DNA of 37,830 bases from Patescibacteria group bacterium (GTDB lineage Bacteria; Patescibacteriota; Minisyncoccia; UBA6257; GWB1-50-10), in NCBI GenBank assembly GCA_030018585.1, contig JASEHZ010000004.1, forward strand, positions 1 to 37,830, in the 5' to 3' direction. A model generated the notes under the pieces. It worked only from the letters and a program-made list of their open reading frames with translations. It was not told the DNA's origin and did no database searches. Below, piece after piece: positions 26,793 to 36,248 of the stretch. The first letter of the stretch is position 1. The number at the start of each line of letters is the position of its first letter. The translations under genes were made by a program, and so were the position numbers.

Positions 26793-27995
26793 TTAATATC
26801 CTTCTAATTTTTTTACCTTGGAGTGTTCTCTTATTTTTTGAAGCGCTTTAGCTTCAATCTGACGAATTCTTTCGCGGGTGACGCCAAAAACTTTCCCCAC
26901 TTCTTCCAAAGTATGGGTAATACCATCTTCCAAGCCGAAACGCATAGCAAGGATTTTTTGTTCCCGTTCCGCCAGATCAACCAGCACTTCCTTAATTTGA
27001 TCGCGCAAAAGCGCCAAATTCGCGAGCTGATCCGGACTCATGCTTGTTTCATCTTTAATAAAATCAGAAAGAGTAGAATCTTCATCATCATCGCCAACCG
27101 GCGATTCTAAAGAAATCACTTCCTGGGAAATTTTCTGAATATAATGGACTTTTTCAACATCCATACCCATTTCTGTGGCAATTTCTTCCGGCAGAGGCTC
27201 ACGGCCAAGTTCCTGCATTAACCGCCGCTTGGTTTGCGTATATTTGGTAATTGTCTCAACCATATGAACCGGGATGCGGATAGTGCGCGAATAATCAGCA
27301 AGCGCTCTTGTTACCGCTTGCCTAATCCACCACGTGGCGTAAGTCGAAAATTTAAAACCTTTGTGGTAATCAAATTTATCAACCGCACGCGACAAACCAA
27401 TATTCCCCTCTTGAATTAAATCTAAAATGCCCAAATGCGGACTGCGGTTAACATAACGTTTGGCAATTGAAACTACCAAACGCAAATTAGCTTGAATAAG
27501 TTTTTTTCTTGAAATTTCATCACCCCGCTCGATGCGTTTAGCTAATTCTTTTTCCTCTTTTGAATTAAGAAGCGGCGTCCGGCCGATTTCTTTTAAATAC
27601 ATTTGTACCGCATCCGGCAAATCCGTATCAAACCGCGTGGCCTCTTGAAGCTCTTTTACAGTTACTTCTTCGCGGTCTTTGGTTACTTGTTTCACTAAAG
27701 GACTTGATTCCTGGATTTTGATTCCTTCTTTATCGAGCCGCGCATAAACTCTTTCCAAAAACGGCAGGTTTTTTTCTATTTGCGGAAAATAATTTAAAAC
27801 TTCAGCATCGGTCACAAAACCGCGGCTTCGGCCCCGCCTTATTAAATCGTTCAAACTCTGTCCGTATTCTTCCTCTAGAAGAAATTGCTTTTTGGTTTTG
27901 TGATGTTTTATTTCTTTTTTTGCTTTCTTTTTACTGACTTTCAAATATTTTCTAAAACGCTTTTTAGTTGATTTTTTGGAAGTTCTTTTTACCAT
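26793..27995 (-). CDS. rpoD: RNA polymerase primary sigma factor
   Basis: [83 protein letters not shown]. Confidence 0.97.
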   Translation of the reverse strand: MVKRTSKKSTKKRFRKYLKVSKKKAKKEIKHHKTKKQFLLEEEYGQSLNDLIRRGRSRGFVTDAEVLNYFPQIEKNLPFLERVYARLDKEGIKIQESSPLVKQVTKDREEVTVKELQEATRFDTDLPDAVQMYLKEIGRTPLLNSKEEKELAKRIERGDEISRKKLIQANLRLVVSIAKRYVNRSPHLGILDLIQEGNIGLSRAVDKFDYHKGFKFSTYATWWIRQAVTRALADYSRTIRIPVHMVETITKYTQTKRRLMQELGREPLPEEIATEMGMDVEKVHYIQKISQEVISLESPVGDDDEDSTLSDFIKDETSMSPDQLANLALLRDQIKEVLVDLAEREQKILAMRFGLEDGITHTLEEVGKVFGVTRERIRQIEAKALQKIREHSKVKKLEGY

Positions 27996-28040
27996 ATGGA
28001 TTCTTCTATTATGCGACGGTTTTAAAAATTTAGCAAAATT

Positions 28041-29762
28041 TTACGTTTTAACCCGATTTTTTAAATCATCTATCCTTTTAGATAGTAAAGAAAATTTTTC
28101 CATTAATTCTGGCGATTCTTCTTCGTTGTCCCCCTTTTTAACTTTCATTTCTCTACTTTTGCTCTGCAAATCTAACCGTTCTTTCTTCAAAGATTCAATT
28201 TGTAATTCAATTAAAAGTTCGCCGAATTCTTCGTTGATTTCTTTCTGATCTTCACTTTGGATCATGCTTGATAGCATTTGAAATTTTGCTGCTTCCGATG
28301 ATTTTGGATCATTAAAAACTTTTCTGTAGATTAACGGTAAGAATTCAATATATTTTTTTGTTCTTTCAAAAAAATCATCCCCGCTAAAAGCAATGGCAAG
28401 CAAGCGATCGGCAATTAAATTTATTCTTTCATTGGAAACTTTAACATTTTCTTCTTGTTCTTCGACTCCACGCTGGGGAATTTTCTCATCGGGCATTTCT
28501 GATATTTCTGAAAGCAAAACTGTTTCCGAAATACCGGAAAATTTTGCAAGCTCCCGAATAAGGCTGTTTTGCTCAACGGCGCTTTTAACTTTTTTAATCA
28601 ATTGAAGCAAATAACGAAGCAGTCTTTTTTCTGAAACTCTATCGCCGTCACTTTCTCCCTTTTTAAAATAATGGCTGAAAATATAAGTAAATGCTGGTTT
28701 TGTTTCTGCCACAACTTTTTTGAAATTTTCGGGATTTTCTTTTACAGCTTCAGCCGGATCTTTGTATTTGCCCAAATCCATTGCTTTAACATGAAAATCA
28801 AACGCGCTAATTGCTTCCAGACTCCGTTCCAACGCTTTTAAACCGGCCTCGTCATTATCAAAACTCAAAATCACAGTATCGGCTAACCGCCGCAATCGTT
28901 CCAGGTGATAAGCCGTAAGCCCCGTGCCAGAAACCGACACCGCGTTTTTAACACCTGTTTGCCACGACATTAAAAAATCCATTTGCCCTTCAACCAGCAA
29001 AACCGATTTTGCCCTGGCAATTTCATTTTTCGATTTATGGAAACCGTAAAGCGCTTTTGATTTATTAAAAATCGGAGTTTCGGGGCTATTCAAATATTTC
29101 GGCATATCGCTTGGCCCGCGGACCAAACTCTCAAGAAACCGGCCGGTAAAAGCGATTGTCCGGCCAACTTGATTGCAAATCGGAAAAATAAGCCGGCTCT
29201 GAAAACGATCACGATAAAGCCCGGAGGTATTTTTATTAGTAAGTCCAGCTCGGACAATATCCTGAATATCAAAACCTTTATGAATCAAATAAACCGTAAG
29301 CGCTTCACCGCCCGGCGCAAACCCAAGTTCAAATTCATCAATCGTATCTTTCATCAAACCGCGATTCTTTAAATAATCCTGCGCATTTTTATTCTTGAAT
29401 AATTCCTGTTTGTAAAATTCTTTGGCTGCTTCGTGAATGTCAAAAAGCGCGCCAAATTCCCGTTCGGCTTGCAAACCCATTGATTGAAGAGTAATGCCTG
29501 CTCGTTCGGCTAAAAACCTTAACGCTTCCGGAAATTCAAGATTTTCATAACGCATCGCAAAACCAATTACATCGCCGCCCGCGCCGCAACCAAAACAATG
29601 CCAAATTTGCCGCTCGGGCGAAACGATAAAAGACGGGGTCTTTTCCTGATGAAAGGGACAAATTGCTTTAAAATTTTTTCCAGCCGGCGAAAGCGTTAAA
29701 TAAGAACGCAAAAAATCAACGAGTTCAATTTTCTCTTTAATAAGATCAATGTCTTTTGCCAT
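28041..29762 (-). CDS. dnaG: DNA primase
   Basis: CPFHQEKTPSFIVSPERQIWHCFGCGAGGDVIGF; LLVEGQMDFLMSWQTGV; SFDNDEAGLKA. Confidence 0.96.
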   Translation of the reverse strand: MAKDIDLIKEKIELVDFLRSYLTLSPAGKNFKAICPFHQEKTPSFIVSPERQIWHCFGCGAGGDVIGFAMRYENLEFPEALRFLAERAGITLQSMGLQAEREFGALFDIHEAAKEFYKQELFKNKNAQDYLKNRGLMKDTIDEFELGFAPGGEALTVYLIHKGFDIQDIVRAGLTNKNTSGLYRDRFQSRLIFPICNQVGRTIAFTGRFLESLVRGPSDMPKYLNSPETPIFNKSKALYGFHKSKNEIARAKSVLLVEGQMDFLMSWQTGVKNAVSVSGTGLTAYHLERLRRLADTVILSFDNDEAGLKALERSLEAISAFDFHVKAMDLGKYKDPAEAVKENPENFKKVVAETKPAFTYIFSHYFKKGESDGDRVSEKRLLRYLLQLIKKVKSAVEQNSLIRELAKFSGISETVLLSEISEMPDEKIPQRGVEEQEENVKVSNERINLIADRLLAIAFSGDDFFERTKKYIEFLPLIYRKVFNDPKSSEAAKFQMLSSMIQSEDQKEINEEFGELLIELQIESLKKERLDLQSKSREMKVKKGDNEEESPELMEKFSLLSKRIDDLKNRVKT

Positions 29763-29884
29763 TTCATTAAAAGTTTAACCCGTTATAAATCTTAGAGCAA
29801 CTTTTATATATAATATTTGCAATAAATAAAATAAGGATTTAAAATCTTGATAGATCTAAAAAATAAAATAAGGATTTTAGAATT

Positions 29885-30502
29885 ATGACTATCTTTGCTG
29901 TTTTGGGTATTCTTTGGGCCTTTTTCCTTGGCTCAATCCCGACTGGCTATATCTTGGGAAAAATAAAGGGTGCCGATATCAGAAATTCTGGCAGCGGCAA
30001 TATTGGCGCTACCAATGCCTTTCGAACATTTGGTAAACTAATTGGCTTGCTTGTCCTTATTTTTGATATTTTTAAGGGCTGGTTCTCGGTCGCGATTATT
30101 TACAAAATTGCTTTTGCGCCATTTATTGCTGATTATGATCCGAATTTAATTAAGGCCTTGCTTGGTGTTGTTGTTATTGCTGGTCATATTTGGACACCAT
30201 TTTTAAATTTCAAAGGCGGCAAGGGCGTAGCTACGGCTTTTGGCGTAATGATCGCAACGGACTTTTCGTTGACAGCTATTGGCTTTGGCGCATTTATCAT
30301 TACTCTTATTGCCACTCGTTATGTTTCCGCCGGATCCTTAATTGCGGTGCTTGCTATTTGGGCGTTGTCAATAAGTTTTGCCTTCCCGCGAGCTGTTATA
30401 TTGCTTACAATTTTCATATTTATTGTAATTTGGCTAAGACATCTATCGAATATAAAACGAATATTAAAAGGCACCGAAAGAAAAATCAAAAAAATTATCT
30501 AA
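29885..30502 (+). CDS. plsY: glycerol-3-phosphate acyltransferase PlsY
   Basis: GSIPTGYILGKIKGADIRNSGSGNIGATNAFRTFGK; FKGGKGVATAFG. Confidence 0.95.
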   Translation: MTIFAVLGILWAFFLGSIPTGYILGKIKGADIRNSGSGNIGATNAFRTFGKLIGLLVLIFDIFKGWFSVAIIYKIAFAPFIADYDPNLIKALLGVVVIAGHIWTPFLNFKGGKGVATAFGVMIATDFSLTAIGFGAFIITLIATRYVSAGSLIAVLAIWALSISFAFPRAVILLTIFIFIVIWLRHLSNIKRILKGTERKIKKII

Positions 30503-30508
30503 AAAATA

Positions 30509-30534
30509 CCCCGCTAATTAGCGGGGCGTTTTTA
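30509..30534. terminator. terminator between convergent plsY and ferritin-like gene
   Basis: CCCCGCTAATTAGCGGGGcgttttt. Confidence 0.8.
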
Positions 30535-30819
30535 TTCTTTTCCGGTTATTTCATCAACTTCTTTTTTGCCTTTTTCAAGCTCCTCTGCCTGCTCTTTATC
30601 TTCCTTTAAAAGCATGGCTTGAAACTCGCCAACATGAGTTTTTTCTTCTTTAGCAATATCCAAGAAAAGCTCTTTAATATCCGGCCGGTCAGTAAAAGAC
30701 GCAAGCTGTTCATAAAGATTAACCGCGTCAAGTTCGGCAATCATACCAACTCTTAAAAGTTCTTTATCCAAATCCTCTTTTTTAACTTTTTTAAAATCAA
30801 CTGGGATACTTGATAACAT
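30532..30819 (-). CDS. encapsulin-type ferritin-like (EncFtn/rubrerythrin-like) protein
   Basis: AELDAVNLYEQLASFTDRPDIKELFLDIAKEEKTHVGEFQAMLLKED: strongly resembles the ferritin-like domain fused to archaeal (Pyrococcus) encapsulin. Confidence 0.75.
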   Translation of the reverse strand: MLSSIPVDFKKVKKEDLDKELLRVGMIAELDAVNLYEQLASFTDRPDIKELFLDIAKEEKTHVGEFQAMLLKEDKEQAEELEKGKKEVDEITGKE

Positions 30820-30829
30820 TTTTGTTTTT

Positions 30830-30962
30830 ACCCCTCACCTCTCAAAGATTGTTTAATACACAAAACCAAAAAACATATTTATGAATCACAAACAATTAAA
30901 AACAGTAAATTTAAAAACATTTCTTTGGTCACGAAGTGACTTATCTTCGAAGAGTAAGAGAT
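30830..30962 (+). repeat. diverged copy of the rplX-type intergenic element
   Basis: ACCCCTCACCTCT...ACCAAAAAACATA...ATGAATCACAAACAATTAAAAACAGTAAATTT...GGTCACGAAGTGAC; near-identical core to the reverse complement of 11.5 kb. Confidence 0.75.
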
Positions 30963-31127
30963 TTATTCTTCAAACTTTAGTTTTTCGACCATTTGAAACA
31001 TCTAATTTATTCTAATATACTATTTAATAGCAAATCAACATATGGCGTGGCTTAAAATGTCACGCAATTAGACCCATTTTCGCTCTTTAATCGACATGCA
31101 TAGCAAAGAAAGCAAAGGCCGAAAAAA

Positions 31128-31961
31128 ATGAAATTTTCTATGAAAAAAATTATTTTTAGTGTAATTATTCTGTTTGTTGGAATTAGTTTTTTTCTGCAAT
31201 TCACGCCTATCGTCAACGCCGAAACTCAACTGAAAAATGCGACGATTAGCCAAGAAGAAGCCGCCGTACTTCAAGCAAGCCTTAATGTATTAAAAAATAT
31301 GCTGCTTGAATTGCAAAACAAAGCAAATTCAGTGCCGCAAGCAACAATCGTAAAATCGGAAAATGCAGATATTGCAATTTTGAAACAAGGTCTTGATACT
31401 CTTTCCGTCATTTTAACTGAAATGCAAGCACGGCTCCGAGAATCTCAAGAATTAAAAATAGATAAAACCGCTTTGAATACTAATTTAGATAGTATTGCGA
31501 AAAATCTTGTAGCTCTAAGTTCCAATCTGAAAAACGTGAATCTGAAATCTATTATTACAATTATAAACAAGCCGACACAAATAATTACCAAAAATAAACC
31601 GCCCGCACCAGAAGAAAATATTATCGCGACAAAAGAGCAACGCGATGAAATATTATCCGCGCAATTAATCAATGATTCGGAAAAATTATCGCTAGCGACT
31701 ATCATCGGCATTATCAGCATTCTAATTTTAGGTATAGCAACATTCCTATTCTTTAAAGAAAAGCCAGAAAATAAGAAGATTGAAGCTGCTTACCAGAAAA
31801 AAGAATTAACGCCGCAAATGCAAAATTCATCAGCAATTCATCCAGCTCAACCTCCTCGTCCGCCGCAACACACGAGAATACCGCAAGGGATAAGAACACC
31901 CCAACAACCGCAAACCGAATCATATTTCATCAAAACAGAAGACAAAAGAAAACCCGCCTAA
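31128..31961 (+). CDS. membrane-anchored coiled-coil protein with Pro-rich tail
   Basis: N-terminal signal/TM, helical region, second TM (LATIIGIISILILGIATFLFF), proline/glutamine-rich C-terminus. Confidence 0.65.
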   Translation: MKFSMKKIIFSVIILFVGISFFLQFTPIVNAETQLKNATISQEEAAVLQASLNVLKNMLLELQNKANSVPQATIVKSENADIAILKQGLDTLSVILTEMQARLRESQELKIDKTALNTNLDSIAKNLVALSSNLKNVNLKSIITIINKPTQIITKNKPPAPEENIIATKEQRDEILSAQLINDSEKLSLATIIGIISILILGIATFLFFKEKPENKKIEAAYQKKELTPQMQNSSAIHPAQPPRPPQHTRIPQGIRTPQQPQTESYFIKTEDKRKPA

Positions 31962-31980
31962 AAGCGGGTTTTCTTTTGTC
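31941..31980. terminator. 17-bp perfect terminator overlapping the 3' end of the CDS
   Basis: GACAAAAGAAAACCCGC ctaaaa GCGGGTTTTCTTTTGTC. Confidence 0.85.
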
Positions 31981-31988
31981 TTCTTGTA

Positions 31989-32654
31989 TTATTGTACCGC
32001 GTTTCTTTTTCTGACATACACGAAAATCGATCCTAAAACAAACGCAATAAGCATCACAAGCAAACTCCCGTAAAGAAACCTATCAAGTACATACCAAAGG
32101 GTTTTTGCGTAGAAAAAATATCTGATTGAAACTTTTAAACCGTGAATAATAAGCGAATATAAAATACCAAGAAAAAACATATTGCCATACTTAAAATCAG
32201 GGATTTTACTTAACTTGTAAGCAGAGGCTAAAACCATAATTTCCCACACCCACTGACTGACTCTTAATTGCCAAGTTTCGTCTTCTATTGTCACTCCAAC
32301 CAGATATTGCCAAAAAACTGTTGCCACTGATATTAACACAAAACCCCAGATCGGTTTTAGGTATTCCATCAAAGTTTTGCCGAAAATTTTTATTTTAAAA
32401 ATCACGGCGGAAAATAAACCCAAAACCACCGCAAGAAAAATCAAACAAAAAACTAAATCATTTCTTACATCCAAAGAGGGGTTCGGAGACAAAACATCAA
32501 GATTACTCGAACCCGGCTCATAAACTCCTGACTGCATAAAAGGCCTTTCAAACAAAGATTGCCCGCCTTGAGGGCAATCTATTTTTTCTCCTCCGACATA
32601 ACAGCCATCCTTTTGCACTTCAATTTTTCCGGAATAATAAGATATTGTTTTCAT
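31989..32654 (-). CDS. multi-TM protein of unknown function
   Basis: 221 aa ORF with several TM segments. Confidence 0.6.
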   Translation of the reverse strand: MKTISYYSGKIEVQKDGCYVGGEKIDCPQGGQSLFERPFMQSGVYEPGSSNLDVLSPNPSLDVRNDLVFCLIFLAVVLGLFSAVIFKIKIFGKTLMEYLKPIWGFVLISVATVFWQYLVGVTIEDETWQLRVSQWVWEIMVLASAYKLSKIPDFKYGNMFFLGILYSLIIHGLKVSIRYFFYAKTLWYVLDRFLYGSLLVMLIAFVLGSIFVYVRKRNAVQ

Positions 32655-32662
32655 TTCCTAAC

Positions 32663-32720
32663 TGGCGAGAGGCAGGGATTCGAACCCTGGGTACGTTTTA
32701 CCGCATACTCGCTTTCTCCC
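32663..32720 (-). pseudogene. 3' portion of a tRNA-Ser-like sequence
   Basis: GGGAGAAAGCGAGTATGCGGTAAAACGTACCCAGGGTTCGAATCCCTGCCTCTCGCCA: long variable arm, T arm, acceptor 3' strand and CCA, no contiguous 5' half. Confidence 0.6.
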
Positions 32721-32725
32721 GCACA

Positions 32726-32813
32726 TGGCGGAGAGGGCGAGATTCGAACTCGCGGTGGGTTTCCCCACTCACGCTCTCCAAGCGTGTGCATTAGACCACT
32801 CTGCCACCTCTCC
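32726..32813 (-). tRNA. tRNA-Ser (anticodon GGA)
   Basis: GGAGAGGTGGCAGAGTGGTCTAATGCACACGCTTGGAGAGCGTGAGTGGGGAAACCCACCGCGAGTTCGAATCTCGCCCTCTCCGCCA; CACGC-TTGGAGA-GCGTG. Confidence 0.95.
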
Positions 32814-32884
32814 GCCATAAGCGGGATTGCGATTTGTAGAAAAAATTTTAAGCCGGCTAAAAATTTTATACAAAACGGGAACAA

Positions 32885-32917
32885 GCTTCGCGCACTAGAC
32901 CACTATGCGACCTCTCC
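32885..32917 (-). pseudogene. 5' half of a tRNA-Ser-like sequence
   Basis: GGAGAGGTCGCATAGTGGTCTAGTGCGCGAAGC matches the 5' half of the adjacent tRNA-Ser but no 3' half follows. Confidence 0.55.
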
Positions 32918-33011
32918 TAAATTCTTAATTATTTCTAATTTTTCTAAATACCCTTTGGGGCTATACGACCTCTCTGCGTGTAACCAGCTTATAATAAATC
33001 CTTAAAAATTT

Positions 33012-33890
33012 CTACTGCGGATTTGACGGTAATTCTACCGGCGGATTTTCTGCAACTTCATCTAATTTTTTCTGCGGCAGAAGATTAAGCCAAACCACTA
33101 TTAAAACCAAAAAGGAAAAAAGAAACAAAACACTGATCGGCAAAATTAATGTAAGCGCATAATAAACTAATCCTAAAGTCATTGCATGAATACCGATTCG
33201 ATAAGAATTTTTATAACTCGAAACTACGCCTTTAATTTTTGCTATCAATAAAATAATTAATGCCAAGATCAGTAAATGAACAAGTTTAAAAGAAAAACCG
33301 GCAATTAAAAAAGCGAAAATTCCCAAAACCGCAAGCGGGGGAATAATTTTCATAATCGGTTTTATTTTATCAACAAAAGAAACGAAAATCGGCTTGTCAA
33401 CAACCACATCGGGTATTTGCTCCAAACTCATAATTCTTATACCTCCATCATCATAGCCAACAATACTGTCGCCAGTCAGCCAAAAAAGAGTTTTGTATTC
33501 TTTGAATCTATCTATTGAAAAACTGGTTTTAGTATCAATAACCAGAAAATTTTCCGGCGATGATACTTCTTTATTTTTCTGATTTTCGGCTTTAAAATCA
33601 TTCGGCATTTTCACAAAAAACGGCTCTAAAACATTAGTTGATGCTTTACCGGCTTTAATGGTTATGATCAAATTATCAGGAAAAGATTTTACTGCCGCTG
33701 TACTTAAGTTATTAAAAAGCAAACTTAAACCCGGCACTAAATTAATAGAAATAATAATTGTCAAAATAAAAGCCAAAATCAAGACTAATGAATAAAAATA
33801 CTTTATTGAAAAAGAAAACGGCTTTTGCGTAAGCCCTTGATAAAACTTCGGCGAAAAAATACTTTGTTTAATATTATTTAAAATGGTCAT
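33012..33890 (-). CDS. DUF1189-like multi-TM protein
   Basis: SIFSPKFYQGLTQKPFSFSIKYFYSLVLILAF N-terminus and four or five TM segments; family call from memory. Confidence 0.5.
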   Translation of the reverse strand: MTILNNIKQSIFSPKFYQGLTQKPFSFSIKYFYSLVLILAFILTIIISINLVPGLSLLFNNLSTAAVKSFPDNLIITIKAGKASTNVLEPFFVKMPNDFKAENQKNKEVSSPENFLVIDTKTSFSIDRFKEYKTLFWLTGDSIVGYDDGGIRIMSLEQIPDVVVDKPIFVSFVDKIKPIMKIIPPLAVLGIFAFLIAGFSFKLVHLLILALIILLIAKIKGVVSSYKNSYRIGIHAMTLGLVYYALTLILPISVLFLFSFLVLIVVWLNLLPQKKLDEVAENPPVELPSNPQ

Positions 33891-33905
33891 ATGTAAATTA
33901 TAAAA

Positions 33906-34886
33906 CTAAACCGACATATCCCTCAAGGCCTTTAAACGTTCCTCTACCGGCGGGTGGCTCATAAACATTTTATGAAACCAAGCGCCTTTAATTGAACGTT
34001 TGTCGCCGATGCCGCTCGTGAAAGGATCGTCAAACCATAAATGCGAGGTAGTATTTCTAGCCACTTTAAGCGGGGTTGAGTCCATAGCGATTTTTTCAAG
34101 GGCGCTCGCCAAACCTTCCGGATAACGGGTTAAAAGCGCACCTGACGCGTCGGCTAAAAATTCCCGTTTTCTTGAAATTGCCAACCGCAAAAGTGTTGCC
34201 GCGATCGGCGCTAAAATCGCGAGAATAACACCGGCCAAAAATAAAATCATGCCAAGCTGACCGCCACCTCTATCGTCGCGATTGCTAAATCCGAACAGCC
34301 GCGAACGCAAAAACATATCGGAAATCAAAGATATAAAACCAACCAAAATCACAGCAACGGTTGAAATTAAAATATCACGATTGCCGATATGGGATAATTC
34401 ATGCGCAATCACGCCTTCTAATTCTGTTTTATTTAACTTCTGCAAAAGCCCGTGCGTCACAGCCACAACAGCATGCTCGGGATTACGACCAGTGGCAAAA
34501 GCATTCGGCGCCGATTCGTTAATTATGTAAATTCTAGGCATTGGCAATCCGGCCACAATACTCAAATTTTCAACAATATTATAGAGTTCGCGGGCGTTTT
34601 CTTTTGAAACTGGTTCAGCGTGCGACATTTGAAGCACGATCTTATCAGAATACCAATAACTTATAATGCTCATTGCGCTTGAAAAAATAACCGCAAACCA
34701 CAAAATACTTGAATCCCCGTAAATTTGCGCAAAAATAAATCCCAAACCAATAACAACAATAAAAAATCCGAAAAACAAAAAATATGTTTTTCTGATATTT
34801 GAATCATAATACGTATAAAGAGTAGCCATATTAAATATTATACGATAAAATGCATTATTTTTTTCTAATTTTTTGGATATAAACAA
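33906..34886 (-). CDS. htpX: HtpX-like membrane zinc metalloprotease
   Basis: GVIAHELSHIGNRDIL; PMPRIYIINESAPNAFATGRNPEHAVVAVTHGLL; start probably at the internal MATLYTYYD. Confidence 0.93.
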   Translation of the reverse strand: MFISKKLEKNNAFYRIIFNMATLYTYYDSNIRKTYFLFFGFFIVVIGLGFIFAQIYGDSSILWFAVIFSSAMSIISYWYSDKIVLQMSHAEPVSKENARELYNIVENLSIVAGLPMPRIYIINESAPNAFATGRNPEHAVVAVTHGLLQKLNKTELEGVIAHELSHIGNRDILISTVAVILVGFISLISDMFLRSRLFGFSNRDDRGGGQLGMILFLAGVILAILAPIAATLLRLAISRKREFLADASGALLTRYPEGLASALEKIAMDSTPLKVARNTTSHLWFDDPFTSGIGDKRSIKGAWFHKMFMSHPPVEERLKALRDMSV

Positions 34887-34890
34887 GCCA

Positions 34891-34919
34891 TTGACAAATA
34901 AAACCGAGAAGCATATAAT
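34891..34919 (+). promoter_or_regulatory. perfect consensus sigma70 promoter
   Basis: TTGACA-N17-TATAAT, followed by CAAGGAGATATGG SD before ATG 34969. Confidence 0.85.
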
Positions 34920-34968
34920 TACACGCAGTTAATTAATAATTTTATTCAATAATTCAAGGAGATATGGA

Positions 34969-35571
34969 ATGAAAATCAATACGAATAGCCTGCTTTGGCA
35001 AATTGCTTACGAGCACTGTTTCCGCGATAAAAGACCTCTAAATCAAGTTTCGGTTTGCAGACTTTTCTGGACTGTCGTTGGCGGTGTATTTGCTTGGTTA
35101 TTTCAAATAATCGCAGTGATTCTGCTTTTAACTTTTGGAAACTTAATTTGCTTTTTTGCCGCCAAAAGAATTCCTTTTGATCTGGAACGGGTAACTCCCT
35201 ATAAACATTGGCCAAAAATTAAAGGACATAGAATCTATCCAATTTCTATGTTGGGATTTTTGTGGATTATTTATTCAATCTGGTTTAAATGGGGTAGTCT
35301 TTGCTACTTGCTTTGGAAACCTGATCTTGAAAAGTTCATGGAATCAGATGGCAATGCGCTTTATTTTTTTACGGCTTTTACTGATTTTGTAATCGCCACG
35401 GTAGTTGTTGTAATTGTTATTAGTGCGATAAGCGCTGGCATATGTTTGTTTTTTGAAAAAATAAGAGAAAGTGATTTCGGCACGCTCTTATTAGAATATC
35501 TGAAAGCAAAAAAACAAAAAATCTGCCCTATGATTGATATTGTTGAAGAAAAAACGAAACAATCAGATTAA
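34969..35571 (+). CDS. multi-TM protein of unknown function
   Basis: 200 aa ORF with consensus promoter, AAGGAG SD and terminator. Confidence 0.75.
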   Translation: MKINTNSLLWQIAYEHCFRDKRPLNQVSVCRLFWTVVGGVFAWLFQIIAVILLLTFGNLICFFAAKRIPFDLERVTPYKHWPKIKGHRIYPISMLGFLWIIYSIWFKWGSLCYLLWKPDLEKFMESDGNALYFFTAFTDFVIATVVVVIVISAISAGICLFFEKIRESDFGTLLLEYLKAKKQKICPMIDIVEEKTKQSD

Positions 35572-35576
35572 TTTTA

Positions 35577-35601
35577 AAAACTCCCGAATTTCGGGAGTTT
35601 T
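35577..35601. terminator. terminator
   Basis: AAAACTCCCGAATTTCGGGAGTTTT. Confidence 0.8.
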
Positions 35602-35605
35602 AATT

Positions 35606-36157
35606 TTAAAACTTAACTTTTACCGGCTCTTTAGCGACAGCATCATCTGCGCCAAGTTCAAAAAACTCGCGTTTCTCAAATTTAAACATTTGAGCAATAA
35701 AATTATAGGGAAATGATTCAATTTTAGTATTTAAATCGCGAACATTGCCGTTATAAAATCTGCGAGCGGCTTGAATTTTATTTTCTGTATCAGAAAGTTC
35801 GTTTTGTAATTGTATAAAACTTTCAACTGCTCTAAGCTGCGGATAAGCCTCGGCAATTGCAAAAATACTTTTCAGAGCCGAAGTAACCATATTATCGGCT
35901 TTTTCTTTTTCTCCAACACTTTGCGCACCTAAAGCCTGCGCCCGAGCTTTCGTTACTTTTTCAAAAGCTTCAGTTTCGTGTTTGGCATAACCTTTTACAG
36001 ATTCAACCAAATTGGGAATTAAATCATACCGGCGCTTTAACTGAACATCAATATCAGCCCAGGCTTCTTTAGTACGATTTACCAACCGTACAAAACTGTT
36101 ATAAATTCCAATAAGCGAAATAACTATTACGGCCAAAATTATAATTAATAATGTCAT
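35606..36157 (-). CDS. lemA: LemA family protein
   Basis: IYNSFVRLVNRTKEAWADIDVQLKRRYDLIPNLVESVKGYAKHE; AARRFYNGNVRDLNTKIESFPYNFIAQMFKFEKREFFE. Confidence 0.95.
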   Translation of the reverse strand: MTLLIIILAVIVISLIGIYNSFVRLVNRTKEAWADIDVQLKRRYDLIPNLVESVKGYAKHETEAFEKVTKARAQALGAQSVGEKEKADNMVTSALKSIFAIAEAYPQLRAVESFIQLQNELSDTENKIQAARRFYNGNVRDLNTKIESFPYNFIAQMFKFEKREFFELGADDAVAKEPVKVKF

Positions 36158-36207
36158 TTTTTTAATTCATAAAAATTACTTACGACCTTTCCTGATAATT
36201 ATAACAA

Positions 36208-36245
36208 AAATCCCTTGTTCTTAATACTCCAAGAACAAGGGATTT
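36208..36245. terminator. terminator
   Basis: AAATCCCTTGTTCTT aatactcc AAGAACAAGGGATTT. Confidence 0.8.
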
Positions 36246-36248
36246 GAT

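Noticed and set aside
32559-33005. 148-aa plus-strand ORF
   Set aside because: Antisense to the tRNA-Ser and its fragments; GEGEIRTRGGFPHSRSPSVCIRPLCHLS is the typical false translation of a serine tRNA
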